Positions 10,355-21,435 of a stretch of DNA of 64,000 nucleotides are shown here, one piece after another (the first letter of the stretch is position 1; each line of letters begins with the position of its first letter). The notes under the pieces are model-generated. The model was given only the letters and a program-made list of their open reading frames with translations. It ran no database searches and had not been told where the DNA came from. The translations under genes were made by a program, and so were the position numbers. The stretch spans positions 62,001 through 126,000 of the forward strand of contig JACCGJ010001363.1 in NCBI GenBank assembly GCA_013407085.1, in the 5' to 3' direction. The stretch comes from Atriophallophorus winterbourni (Eukaryota > Platyhelminthes > Trematoda > Plagiorchiida > Microphallidae).

Positions 10355-10890
10355 TTGGTTCAAGCATGTGATCCTTGGTCGTGAAAAGATATTCTGCTAT
10401 GGGAAATTGCACAGCGCAGAGCGACAAAACTCGTCCTGGGACTATCTAATTATCAATGCGAAATATGACTTAAAATATTGAATTTGCATTCGGCTCAATA
10501 TAGACGGAATCGAGGAGCACTAATATGCATCTGGACAGTGCTTAATCAAACAATTCATCCTTGCGGTCGTTTGTTTCATCTTTCCCATAATACACATCTG
10601 CGTGGTCACCAATCTGAACGGTACCAACAGCAGAGCAGGTTAACCTCCCCAAATATGCATTTTCCGTTCGCAATGTGCAATTGTGAAACAGTTTACCTAC
10701 TCACGTGGTACAATCTGGAACCGTCGATGTTTTTCAAGAAATCACTAGATATCCACATGGACAAGTATGTTTTTCACGTTTGACATTAATCTCTAACAAT
10801 ATTTTGATATTTTTTACCGTCCGATCCAATGTACATTTTTGTGGGTCTTGTTAAAGAAAGCTTTATAGCCGCTTATCCTTGAATAGATCA
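10355..10890 (+). mobile_element. LINE-B 3'-end fragment
   Basis: The plus strand matches the last part of the LINE at 22.96-25.2 kb. 'IWTVLNQTIHPCGRLFHLSH' and 'NTHLRGHQSERYQQQSRL' correspond to its C-terminus, and the sequence continues into the shared 3' UTR (TGTACATTTTTGTGGGTCTTG near 10830-10852). It is 5'-truncated at about 10355, right against the LINE-D ORF1 start. Frames are broken near the beginning. Confidence 0.85.
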
Positions 10891-11440
10891 GTAATTCATT
10901 TTAGTCAAAAAGCTATGTAAGTTTCTATGGTTGTTCATACATGGTGGTTTGCTACTGGGATAATTAAAAGGCAAATAATTTCTCCTTCGGAATGCTGTCT
11001 ATGTATTTCGTGAAAAGGCAACACCAAAATGCACTTATCAGTATCACCACGACATTTTATGAAGTCGCCTCAACCCCGTCATTTCATGCGAAGAATATGT
11101 TAAATCATATTGGAAAAGGGATACCTATCAGAGATGGCTGAGAGCAGAATAGTATTTACATGGACGCAAAGAAATAGCTCTAATTGCCTCTATGATATAG
11201 TGGAAACTTGTATAGGGCGATTTCGCCGGTCGTATGATTGCAAGCATGTGCTCAAATTAGGGCATTTAAACTTTGACATTATATGTAGTAGAACTTCGAA
11301 ATCTATTTATTACAGCAGTACTACGAGTTACTATTAGGATGTTGACGTTATGTTCAACAGTGGTTATTTGTGAACACGGACCGAAAGACTAACACACATT
11401 GCTTCATATGCAGGACTACGCGTGAATACCGAATAAACAG
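10890..11440. other. No gene seen
   Basis: AT-rich sequence with only short frames. One 75-codon plus-strand frame (11110-11337) has no recognisable motif. Confidence 0.4.
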
Positions 11441-12122
11441 AAGTCCCCCGTGTGCTAACTGATGAGCACCCATCAGTCGACATCTATGGTAAAGCAGTCA
11501 GAAACGCCACGCGATTCGTCCACTATGGCAGCATTGTTTCAATATGTGGTGGCACGGACGAAGACAGTCGCCAGAATCGCCAAAGCAAGATACGCGTTCA
11601 TAGCTTTGAAACCCATTCGGGAGTCGAACGCTCTATCAAAACGCACGAAACTCCGTATATTAAGGAGCACCGTCAAATTCGTGCTACTCTATGAATCGGA
11701 AACCTGGCGAGTGACAGCAAAGTCTTCTGGCCGCTTGCAATCATTCGACAATAATTGCCTTCGTCGAATTATTGGGGCAAAATGGCCAAAAAAGATAAGG
11801 AATCAAGACCTGTGGAAGATTGCTGCTGAGGACCCGATCGCCCAGCAGATCAGTAGAAGAAAGTGGAGATGGGTTGGGCACACCTTGCGGAAACCTTATG
11901 ATGACATCACGCGTCATGCTCTGGTATGGAACCCAATCTGGAAGAGACGGGTCGGACGCCCAAGGCTATCTTGGAAGCGCTCGTGTGAAGAGGAAATCCG
12001 CAAGTGTGGACTTAACTGGAACGACATCAAACTGGCTGCTATGGACAGACCGAAGTAGAGACAAGTTGCCGAGGCCCTTTGTTCCTCCAGGAACTCAAGG
12101 CATCAAGTCAAGTAAGTAAGTA
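11440..12122 (+). mobile_element. RTE-type LINE 3' fragment with (AAGT)n tail
   Basis: Frame 11452-11694 gives a degraded 'YGSIVSICGGTDED'. After a frameshift, 11560-12058 reads 'KARYAFIALKPI', 'FVLLYESETWRVT', 'NNCLRRIIGAKWP', 'RKWRWVGHTLRKP' and 'RRVGRPRLSWKRS'. This is the C-terminal domain of schistosome SR2/SjR2-like RTE elements. It ends in AAGTAAGTAAGTAA (12109-12122), the short tandem tail usual for RTE. It is 5'-truncated and belongs to a different subfamily from the 0-3.7 kb element. Confidence 0.85.
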
Positions 12123-13040
12123 ATGTGCCGCTGCTGCTCAGCGTACACGCAAGTTACTTTTTCGGCTGAAATCAGCGCTATCGAGCAGAAGACCCGATGT
12201 ATTCCTGCTACTGTACAAGGCATTAGTTCGGCCGCATCTCGAATATTGTGTTCAGGCGTGGTGTCCTCACTACAAAAAGGACATCCTTCTACTTCAAAGC
12301 GTACAGCGCCTCGCAACTCGCATGATTGAAGGTCAGCGAGGGAAACCGTACGCTGCGCGCCTAATGCCTCTCAACCTTTTCTTCCTTAGGCGCCGTCGTT
12401 TAAGAGGTGACTTAATGGAAACCTTTGAGATCTTGAAGGGTTTGAGTGGCGTGCAAATGAACGACTTCTCTACCTTAAGCCCCAAGCGGGGCACCCGGGG
12501 CCACTCACTTAAAATTGCTAAGAAACGATGTCGGCTAGACTCCAGGAAACACTTTTTCAGATTTAGGGTTGTGAACTTCTGGAACATTCTTCCAGAGAAA
12601 CTTATATCCTGCAGTACCGTCTCTAGTTTTGAGCAGGGATTGGACCGCAACTGGGGTAAGTTTTTTCCCGAATACTCTCCTTAATTGCTATACAAGCTTT
12701 TGTATTTCTTCTTTTAGCGTTATCCCGTAAATAAAGTGAGGGCTAGAGTTCTCTGTGTTTTTTATTAATTACACACGATGCTACTTCAGCTGACCTCTCA
12801 ACGTGCTGGTGAAGAGAAACTGCTTTTTCTTTTTCCAGCATCGGCTATAACGCGGTGCTTCCTCAATTCAACCCGGATAATCTCTTGGCTTGGCGATCGG
12901 CGAAGATTTCAAATAGACAAAAAATAAACGTTTTGGCAGTGGTGGGTGCTTATCTGCAGCTTTTCACCAGGAGAAATTCCGGACGCTCGATTGGCTTGTT
13001 AGCCACATATTGTTGTGTGCAAACTGAACTGAACTGAACT
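12123..13040 (+). mobile_element. CR1-like LINE-C 3' fragment
   Basis: From about 12140 the plus strand reads 'VFLLLYKALVRPHLEYCVQA', 'HYKKDILLLQSVQRLATRMI', then in frame 12322-12684 'FFLRRRRLRGDLMETFEILK' and 'FFRFRVVNFWNILPEKLIS'. This is the CR1 C-terminal domain. The coding part stops near 12684; a presumed 3' UTR runs to an (ACTGA)n-like tail at about 13020-13040. It begins exactly at the tail of the RTE fragment. Confidence 0.8.
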
Positions 13041-13780
13041 GAAATGATTAAGTGAGCGCCAACTATAATCTTCATATATCCCGAAACAGGAGCTCGTAAA
13101 ACACGTAATCAATATACTCATTACGGAAGTGCCTGATTCTCGAACGCATACCTTCAAGACCAAATCTGGGCGTGTGATTGACCTTCAGCCATATGCAACT
13201 TGATCTTGAACCTTTTAACGAGCATCAAATTCTACTTCATATTTGACCTTGAACAAGTGATCAATTTTGAACGTATTTTTGATTTGGCAATTGTTTACCA
13301 TTCTTACTATCCCTTGGATAACCAGAATTGAAATATTTAATTATTCCTTCACCTATTGAATGAAATTTAAGCTAAATCGAAAAACCTAAATGGCGTATAT
13401 TTTCAGCTGAAATAGGGAAGGCTCCCTCTGCTTCTATCAAGAAGATGTAACATCAAGCTGAATGCGTGTTCCCGCTACAAGGCCTTGAAACACCAAACTT
13501 TAATGATCTGTCTTTTTATTATTTACTGTATATGTCAACCCGCATTTTCAAAAGAATTTTTTAACTGTAGGATACAACTAAACTGTTTAAGATATTGACT
13601 ATTGATATTTATATTGCACACAGATTATTGTCACAACCTGCTGGTTGTAACGATTCTTGATTGGATGTCCATTTTAGGAAAATGTCATCTTGGTACTTGT
13701 TTTATTGTTCGAAACTTGGCATTTCAAGTATATATGAGTTGATTTATACATAGCAAATTTAAGACCTTTTCGGGTACTTT
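13040..13780. other. No gene seen, AT-rich
   Basis: AT-rich stretch with stops in all frames and no repeat that I can match elsewhere in the window. Confidence 0.4.
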
Positions 13781-13781
13781 A

Positions 13782-13803
13782 TTCTTCTTCTTCTTCTTCT
13801 TCT
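13782..13803. repeat. (TTC)n microsatellite, tail of LINE-E
   Basis: Seven TTC units end-on to the minus-strand LINE; likely its 3' simple-repeat tail. Confidence 0.8.
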
Positions 13804-15545
13804 GCTTGATAGAAGACAGGTCAAACCCTTGTGAGCCGCATCTCTTTCTATCAGCAAGATAGTCAAGGAGAACCACAGGTAAAGAAATCCTGTGCAGAGT
13901 TGTACAACTTCCCAGTGATTTCTGGCAGTACGTTATCCACTAGTTGCTTTAACTGGTTTTCAGATCTGGTTGAAATAACCCCTTCCGGAAGCGCATTCCA
14001 CAAGTTAACAACTCTTGTTGAGATTCTGAAGCCGTCTGTTAGGCGTAGTGTCCTTCGCTTTTGGAGCTTTAGAACATGGCCGCTGGATCTGAAGCCTGTC
14101 ACGAGTGGGAAAACCTCTCGCAGTTCGTCACCATAGGCTCCTGGTAATATGCGATAAGTTAGTAGCCATTCGTAGCCCACCCACCGAATACTAAGCGATA
14201 AAAGGTTGAGGCTCTGAACTTTCTCCTCATAAGTAATTGATCTCAATCTTTGAACTCTTCGTTGCATTTTTTCCTGCTGGTCACGTTCTCCCTTTGTTTG
14301 TTATAGGTTACTGGCAAACCATATTCCAAAACTGGTCTCACGTGTGTAAAATAAAGAATGCGAAACTTTTGTTGAGTAATCGCAGAGAATGATCGACGAA
14401 TAGCCCACCATGCGCGGTTTGCGACAACAGCTTTTCTGTTTGTATCCTCCGTGGATTTAAACGACCGGGTCACAATTGTACCCAGGTCACGTTCATTATC
14501 AACCCATTTCAGTTGATGATCCCCGAGGAAGTACGTACCTTCAGTCGTACTTGACCTTAAAGGCATCGCTGCGCATTTCTACCGGTTGACAGGAAGCTGC
14601 CAATTTACCGTCCAATCAAGCATTTTGTCTAATTCGTACTGTCAGCTGAAGAGCTTGCGGTAGCCCAAACTTTGAGGTCATTGGCAAAGGTAGACAATGC
14701 AGATTTGGTGAGCCCGGGAGGTCATTGACATACACTTTGAAAAGTAACGCGCCTAGAAGAGATCCCTGGGGAACCCTGGAAGTTGGACGTGTAATCGGCA
14801 ACTTAACTCCGTTAAACTCGACCCGTGTATAACGAGCAGTAAGAACATCTTCGATCCTATGTAGAACAGGTCTCTTTACTCCAAGTGTACAGAGCTCAAG
14901 CAATTGACTTTTGAATGGGATACGGTCAAAAGTCTTACTGAAGTCAATAAGGACAGTGACTACCGGATGGCCCAGCTCAAGTTCAGCACACCAGTGCTCG
15001 CGATCAGTGATGAGATTGGATGCGCATGATTGTCTTTGCATAGAAATATGGTGAGCAGATGTTAACTGACTGGTTGTAGCGAGAAAATCTTCAAGCCGTT
15101 TTTAGCAGTTGTTCCAGGGTTTTCTTAATTGCGGAAGTGAGGGTAAACGGTTGGTTGTTAGTCGGATTACTGGTTTCACCGGTCTTATACATTGATTTGA
15201 CAAGGCCATACTTCCAACCTTGTAGTAATCTACCACACCTTATGGATACACGAAAGATTAGCGCCATTGGTTTGTGTATAATAACTGTCAATGCCTTCAA
15301 AAGCATCGAATGTATCCCATCAGGGCCAGGTGGTGAGAGTACATCAAGCCGATCAAGTAAATACTGCACCATTTTTGGCGAGAGCGGCATTTCGGCGCTA
15401 CTCTCATTCAGCAGTGGAACTGGAAATGGCTCCTCTGTGCACACCGATCTGTACTGAGCGACGAGAAGAACAGCTTTACGTTCGTCTTCGTGTTCAATCA
15501 AACCTCCCATAGATCTCAAACAGGGTACCCCTTGAAAAGCTTAGG
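13782..15545 (-). mobile_element. CR1-like LINE-E, decayed, with (AAG)n tail
   Basis: Minus-strand frames in order: 15519-15091 ('LSPPGPDGIHSMLLKALT', RT fingers), 15041-14616 ('VVTVLIDFSKTFDRIPF', 'RVPQGSLLGALLFKVYVNDL'), 14566-14243 ('LKWVDNERDLGTIVT', 'RPVLEYGLPVTY') and 14267-13863 ('RRVQRLRSITYEEKVQSLNL', 'RVVNLWNALPEGVI'). The RT active-site box after YVND is not readable because of an indel. The element ends in a TTC repeat on the plus strand (13782-13803), its (AAG)n tail. At least three frameshifts. Confidence 0.85.
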
Positions 15546-16300
15546 CTCTACTTCGAATGTATGCAAGCAAACCTTGCGGCACTGACCTGGCGTCATCCAC
15601 TTAGCGAGTTTGGTAATTTTCCCTTTTTTCTCTTTTTAGGTAGGTGCATTTGTTACGGATAACATTGCAGTGTTCATAATCATCTATGCGTCCACTGGAA
15701 GAGAACTTCCGCCGTAACCGCTTTATTTTCTTCATGTAATACTATAAAAACATGGCGGCTCCTTGGTGGCGGTTCTTCCATTTATCAATGGGGTGTGATT
15801 TTTTACTAGAATGTTTATGTATCTGTTCAGTTTTGATTTATAGTTATCCATCTGTTTAGGTAGAAATGCAATTGCGCCTTTTATATTGTCGCAAACATGA
15901 ACATATTACAATGTGATTAATTTTGAAAACTAATCAGCCTTAAATGTTCCCTTATATGTCCGGAGTAGTCAGATTTCGCGAACAGAAATTTCGTTTACCT
16001 GTGCTATCTGTGGTGAGTGTTGACGGCAGCGTGGTTGCTGAAATTCGAGGTACGGAAAATGATGATCAGTTAAAGCCATTGAGATGTTTTGGTCTCGAAA
16101 TGTCTGAATGTCACGCGAACTCGTTGTGCGTCGACTGACTCCGTGCATGGAGAGTTTAACATTTCACATTGCGAGGCGATTTTGCAAGATAGAAAATCTG
16201 CCATGATTTTGCGTGATTTTGGCCATTTGTATAAGATGGAAGGAATTCTTACTAAAAAATATTATACTGCGATTTACATCGCAAGTAGTTCGCAACAAGG
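15545..16300. other. No gene seen; possible decayed gypsy sequence
   Basis: A 64-codon plus-strand frame (15944-16138) has no recognisable motif. The minus strand may continue the RNase H remnant described next, but frames are too broken to say. Confidence 0.35.
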
Positions 16301-16560
16301 GTTTTTCTATCTTTCTTTCGCCTGCTGAAGCTTCCAAGAGAAGAAGAAAAGTGGTTCAAATGTGTCGTCCATCACTTGTTGTATTACGGTTTCGATAGCG
16401 ATTTGAGAAGCATTCGTTTCCAGCACTAGTTCAGCTCTGCACTATGTCAAGTGGTGGGTCAGGGATGTGAGCGTACTTCGGCTTATCTCGATTGCTTCGA
16501 ACGCGGTTAGTGCCCGCGCTGTCATGGTATCCGGCGAAATTAAGTTAACGTTTGGAATTT
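16300..16560 (-). pseudogene. Ty3/gypsy RNase H fragment
   Basis: The minus strand reads 'TARALTAFEAIEISRSTL', a stop, then 'ELVLETNASQIAIETVIQQV' and 'TFEPLFFFSWKLQQA'. This follows the gypsy pattern at the RT/RNase H boundary (DAS..AIGAVLQQ...PLAFFSRKL), with the first Asp read as Asn. A stop separates the halves. Flanks on both sides are too decayed to assign. Confidence 0.6.
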
Positions 16561-16699
16561 TGCCGTGCAATTTAGAGTGAATTCTTCGTTCTCAGTGAGG
16601 TTTTCTTTGTATGAGGTACGGCGTAACTATCAGGAACTGTGAAGCTTATCGAGTTCTATGCTATCGCTCCATAGTGTCCAGTAGCCTGATTTTTTAGAA

Positions 16700-18100
16700 A
16701 CCATGTGTATTGGAGATAATCATTTGCTATTATTTGACAGTAGTTGCTGGCATTCTGCAACGGCAACGGTGAGCTTTACAGCTAGTGGTCATCGTGCTTG
16801 AGCGTTTGCAACCGTGTCGATCACGAGGATGTGATGTGCAATCTCATGGCTGCTTACCTGCTTATTTCGAGTTAGCTGGCAAATGGCTGGGTATTCCTGT
16901 AACAACTTCGCAACCTTTGTTGGCAAATTGCGTTTTATTTCGGTTTAGTTGATGTACATCATAAACTTATTCACCCACTTCATATTTCTTTCCGAAAATT
17001 GTTTGAGCTGTACGTCAATCAATTCGAACTCGTTTAAGACCGTCGCTTTATTCGAGAATCACTTTTGGTCTTTATCTGCAATGAATGCTTACTTTTCGAG
17101 TGAGTTGTTGGCAACTTACACCGAGATAATGACTTGGGCATTGGTCAGAAGACAGTTCATCCCAAGGAGTTTCAGAAGTGCATCTGAACAATATTAAAAA
17201 CTTGCTTTATCATATGCTCATACAAAGTTAGTTTGAAACAGTGAAGAGTTTTGGCATTCGCTATATGTTCAACCCAATTATTCCCAACATATGTAATTAT
17301 CAGGGACACGACGAATTAAATGCAATCAATCCGACATCTGTAACCGGATAGTTTTAGACTATGGTTACTAAGAGTTAGTAAGGAATGGCACGAATGATCG
17401 CAGCGCTGCAAAATTCAAAACGACATCCCATCATTCCGAAGTCTTTTCCTCTCTTAAGAAACAGCTGGGATCACTTGATCACTCAGGGGATAACATTCGC
17501 CTTTTGTATATGGCTAGCATGCGTGCATGTATATATGTCATCATCATCGCATCACAGACATAATTACACCGGTAGCGTGTACCGAATGCTTAACTGCCAC
17601 ACAACAATGGAAAAGTAAAATCCTAAAAGATGGGGAAGGGTGTGACTTAAATATCTACGGATTCTATAGAAGAGTATGCACAAACACTGAGATGAGGTGC
17701 CTACACCTCGAATGGAACATGCATTCAAACAAGTTTCATGAACGAGTATATATGTATTGACTTAAGAATGGACCTTGATGTGGTGCGTGTGTTTGTGTAC
17801 CTCCACGACACTTTGAGCTATACTGTATGGTCATTCAGGCACCAATCGAGATACTGCTACCAGGATGGTCGATGAATTGAGGTCAGAAAATCTCAGTCTC
17901 AACCTACTGCTTTATGGTTTAGGTACTTTAGCTAAAGGCTCCAGGTCGTCTAATTTCCCTCTTCGGACAGAGAAACCGAGTAGTATCGCATTCACAAGCA
18001 ACTATCATATACATGTAAAATCACAAATTCTTTGCTCACTACTCACACTGCATTCAAACTTTTATCATAACCATTTTCTATTTTGTAGTCCTCTACATCA
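16700..18100. other. No gene seen
   Basis: Only short frames (up to 91 codons at 17865-18140) without motifs. No splice-bounded coding segment recognised. Confidence 0.4.
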
Positions 18101-18108
18101 TAGCCCTT

Positions 18109-18361
18109 GTAATGAGCTCAAGCGATCGGGAGAACAGTGAGAAGAGAAAGGCCTTGAATGAAGGCTGTATCGAACTTGGAACAAGAGTACAGGCTGCAAA
18201 ACAAAGAAAGAGTTTGGTGGGGTACAATAGTATGTATATATGGTATGAAAGCACAAGCCTGATTCAGGCAAAGTACCGCACAGTCAGAGACTGCACGTGG
18301 GTTAAGATAGTATCAGGTTGCCCAGGCGATACAATAGTATGTACAAACTAACATACTACAT
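18109..18361 (-). repeat. Gypsy LTR-like repeat, copy 1, with a SINE-like insertion
   Basis: Starts TGTAATGAGCTCAAGC and ends ACATACTACA, so it has TG...CA ends. Its part 18147-18361 recurs at 19021-19132 without the SINE-like insert. Its first about 35 bp recur at 19596-19630. Next to it on the minus strand lies a purine-rich run that would suit a polypurine tract. I read it as the 3' LTR of a decayed gypsy element whose integrase end is at 18.64-19.0 kb. Confidence 0.55.
18237..18329 (-). mobile_element. SINE-like repeat, 5'-truncated, with 14-bp target duplication
   Basis: TACAATAGTATGTA stands on both sides (18223-18236 and 18330-18343). The empty form of the site is visible in the sister repeat at about 19103-19116. 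The insert matches the ends of the copies at 22.4, 29.6, 31.9 and 38.8 kb. Orientation is set by the (ATAC)n tail of the 22.4 kb copy, which corresponds to the low-coordinate side here. Truncation and target duplication fit LINE-driven retroposition. Confidence 0.8.
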
Positions 18362-18641
18362 TCTTCCCGGCGCGAAAGAGTAAAGGTATTAAAGGGGTTT
18401 GGATTTAGGTGGTGATGGCGAAAAATAGTGATTGAACAGTATAGATGATTATATATATCTGAATGGATTAGGCCTCGCGATTCCGAAGTTGGTACGGACT
18501 CACACGTTGTTGCTCTATCAACATTTGATTCACATTCGGATAGGATTGTCGGATTCGATTCAGTTAGCTCTGCTTGACAAGGCTATATATCAGACACTAC
18601 ATAGCCGGTGTCTGCATTATTGGAATCGGTCACGTCATTTT

Positions 18642-19007
18642 CTATCTATTCAAACAATGTAGATCAAGTTCAGGTGGGAGAGTTGAGCGATTACCGGGAG
18701 GTGGCAAATGTCTTAATGAAACCGTATCCTCTCTTCTATCAGGTAGCCTAACGATGGCATATTGTTGATTACACTCAAGTAAGCCCACTTCCTCCGCGAC
18801 GGGATCGTATTTAGATGTGCAGTTATATTTTCTCAGTAGCACGGGCCCGGGAGAACTTAGCCAAGTTGAAAGAGATACGCCAGTTGTAGACTTTCGGCAG
18901 TACGAGAATATACGTTCATGAGGAGTGGTGTTAGTAGTTGTGCATAATAAGGAGCGAATCGAGTGTAATGCTTGCAGGAGGACATCTTCCCAGTGACTGA
19001 TTGGCAT
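18642..19007 (-). pseudogene. Ty3/gypsy integrase C-terminal fragment
   Basis: A 121-codon minus-strand frame reads 'HWEDVLLQALHSIRSLLCTT', 'TNTTPHERIF', 'STWLSSPGPVLLRKY' and 'QQYAIVRLPDRREDTVSLRH'. This is the end of the integrase in a gypsy group common in flatworms and nematodes (pattern TPHERLF...GPVLLKR...RETTVSLRHLAP). The catalytic core is missing. The frame ends shortly before a repeat that looks like the LTR. Confidence 0.75.
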
Positions 19008-19015
19008 ATTCTTTG

Positions 19016-19210
19016 ATTTCAGACAAAGGCCTTGGATGAAGGCTTTATCGAACTTGGAACATGATTACAGGCTGCAAAACAAAAAAAAGAGTTTAGTGGG
19101 GTACAATAACGTGTACAAACAAACATACTACAGCCCTGATAGAAGAACAACCTTCCATTAAGCTCTCTGAATCTACCTCCTTTGAATACGTTGACTGATC
19201 CTAATGCCAC
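19016..19210 (-). repeat. Gypsy LTR-like repeat, copy 2
   Basis: Positions 19021-19132 match 18147-18361 apart from the SINE-like insert, at roughly 85-90 percent by eye. It extends about 80 bp further to 19210 and is followed by a C-rich run (19215-19222) that is G-rich on the minus strand, like the tract beside copy 1. It preserves the empty target site of the insertion at 18237-18329. Confidence 0.6.
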
Positions 19211-19595
19211 TAGAGCGTTCTTCCCCCCCGCGCTGTTCTAATTAGCGGCGCTTAGTGTACGGACGTCAATGTGCATCAGACAACAAGCAGCCTTGACTCG
19301 TACACATAATAATCTCGTTTTCAATTTATACTGTTTGCCAGAAACTAGTGCATAACACTAAGTCGTTCAATCCTTCGAACCTTCGCAAGTCGTACCATTT
19401 ACGCTTGTCGAGTGATGACGATCAAGCTGTTGTCGCAATCGTTTTGAATGACAGATCTCAGACCGCACTGTTAAACTAGATCACATTTGACAAGCGCCTT
19501 TGTGCAGTAAAACTACATGGTTTGCGCAAGAAAGGCCGCAATTTGGTGTAGTTGCTGCATAGGTACCGACATCGCCATCCTAGTTTGGGACATGA

Positions 19596-19640
19596 GTGTA
19601 ATGAGCTCAAGCGATCAGGAGAACAGTGAGAACAGTGAGT
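19596..19640. repeat. Short third copy of the LTR-like start
   Basis: TGTAATGAGCTCAAGCGATC, followed by AGGAGAACAGTGAGAA, repeats the start of the 18109 copy. Only about 40 bp are shared. Confidence 0.6.
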
Positions 19641-19719
19641 ACGCCTGTAGGTCGTCTATCTTCAAACGATCAGATCTTGGGTGGGAGTTCTGGTCTCGAT
19701 TATCTTCAAAATGACAACG

Positions 19720-21038
19720 GCAAAAGGCTGCTTAGCTGTTGGCCAGAGCACAGGATATAACTTGCCACCATTAACTTCTTCCGTTCGAATGTCAGCAAAC
19801 GGGTATTAAGACTAATGGGCCGAAAGAAATTCGGAAGGCCGCTCTTTTGCGTTGGTTGAAACATGTTTTAATTACGTCTCATCGCGGCTTACCACCGCGA
19901 TCTATTTGCGGAGACTGGCAGAGGCTTAGACGAACGACCTGGTTGTCATGAATGCTTTTGTTAATTATTCATCTCTTAATATTATACTCTTTTGCAGCTA
20001 CACTACTCCAATTGTGAATTAAATGAAGCCTAACTTCCAGGCAATCAGTCTTCTCTAACGCGGTATTTGTTTGATGCTCTCATCACACCGGTACCCAGTT
20101 CATGACAAAGCGCTGGTATGAGGAAACTCACCGTAATGGTACGTATACGACACGTTTTTTGCCGTGAGCTGTCGCTTGAATGGCAATTATATTTCAGAAT
20201 ATCTGTTTGGCTCTGGTCACCTTTGTCACTTAGTGAGCTTTGTTAGGTTTGCAAGAATGAATAACGCGCTGAAACTTGATTTTACCATGGTGCGATGGTT
20301 TGCCTACCCCTATAACTCATTTATCTATACGGAATGATGCTCTCCAGACACCACTCATTTCAGACAATATAATTAATCGAGGCCAGACGAACGCGGCCTC
20401 AACCCAACACACTGCCTTGTGGGTTAGGCTTTTTTCGCCAAAAGTTTTGTTCGAGAACCCTCGTATCCCAGCACGCATAGAGTTATGACTATAACAGCAA
20501 AAACGATAGTCTCTCGATCATCTCTCACTATGAACAGAGTGGCCTTATCTGCTGTATACTGTGATACGCGTAGACACAAACAAGCTACTACTGACCCTAC
20601 TGTTCCAAACGTAAGTCCCAAACTTTCCCATCTTTTAGGATTTTATTTCTGCAGTTAAGCATTTGATATTTGCTATGTATATGTTCATGAGTAAAATTTT
20701 TAAACACATCCTACATTCGCTTCTATCTTTTACTCCGCAACGGTTTTAAGCTTTTGCTTAAATTTTCTGTGAATTTTCAGCTTTTATTTTCGGTTAATTT
20801 GGGCGCCATTGTGGATGTTATTCGTTAGGCCTCCAGCGGTGAAATAGAAATATGATAACTGAAACGATCATACCGTATGTCCTCGGTTGCATTTTAATCT
20901 GTTTCAGTGAACATGAAATCGATAAAAATCCCTTTCCTTTTTGGCTTCGCTGGAACCGCACATCTCCACAGTTGTTAATCCAATCGGAAACCAAACTATT
21001 GCAGAGTAACTAATTTATCTTAAAACTTTTATCTGTAG
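19720..21038. other. Upstream of the first recognised hydrolase exon; no exon identified
   Basis: The gene at 21.0 kb lacks its N-terminus, so an earlier exon is expected here or further upstream. A donor-like site at 20610 (CAAAC/GTAAGT) ends a short frame, but its phase does not fit the 21039 acceptor. No sequence resembling the family's N-terminus was found. Confidence 0.35.
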
Positions 21039-21435
21039 GATTAAGAAGCACTTTAAAAGGGTTCTTTGTACCGATATTTGGGGGAAAATGTTTCATTCGA
21101 ACGGTGCTTGCAAAATTCAATGATACGCAATCGAAAACACAATCGAAGGATAAAATTCCCTTGGTATTGATTCACGGTTTCGCGTCAGGTTTGGGTTTGT
21201 GGTGTAAAAACGTTGACGCTATTGCTGCTCATCGACCCGTATACACGTTTGATCTGTTGGGATTCGGTAGGAGCTCTCGGCCGCAATTCCCAAAGGAAGC
21301 GGATGAAGTTGAGACCTATTGGGTGGATTCTGTTGAAGAATGGAGGTCAGCGATGAACCTGGACAGTTTTGTCCTAGTCGGCCACAGCCTTGGTGGTTTT
21401 ATTTCAACCGCCTATGCTCTTCGTCATCCCCACAG
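21039..21435 (+). CDS. ABHD5: Hydrolase exon with nucleophile elbow
   Basis: Acceptor TTTTATCTGTAG before 21039 and donor GTAAGC after 21435. It codes 'KIPLVLIHGFASGLGLW' (oxyanion HG), 'RPVYTFDLLGFGRSSRPQFP', 'VEEWRSAMNLDSFVLVGHS' and LGGF. It begins with two bases of a split codon and ends with AG of an Arg codon completed by the next exon. Confidence 0.9.

Noticed and set aside
11450..11490. CTGATGAG as hammerhead core
   Set aside because: No GAAA box follows; it is RTE coding sequence.
20276..20621. First exon of the hydrolase gene
   Set aside because: No similarity to the family's N-terminus, and the donor at 20610 has the wrong phase for the 21039 acceptor.
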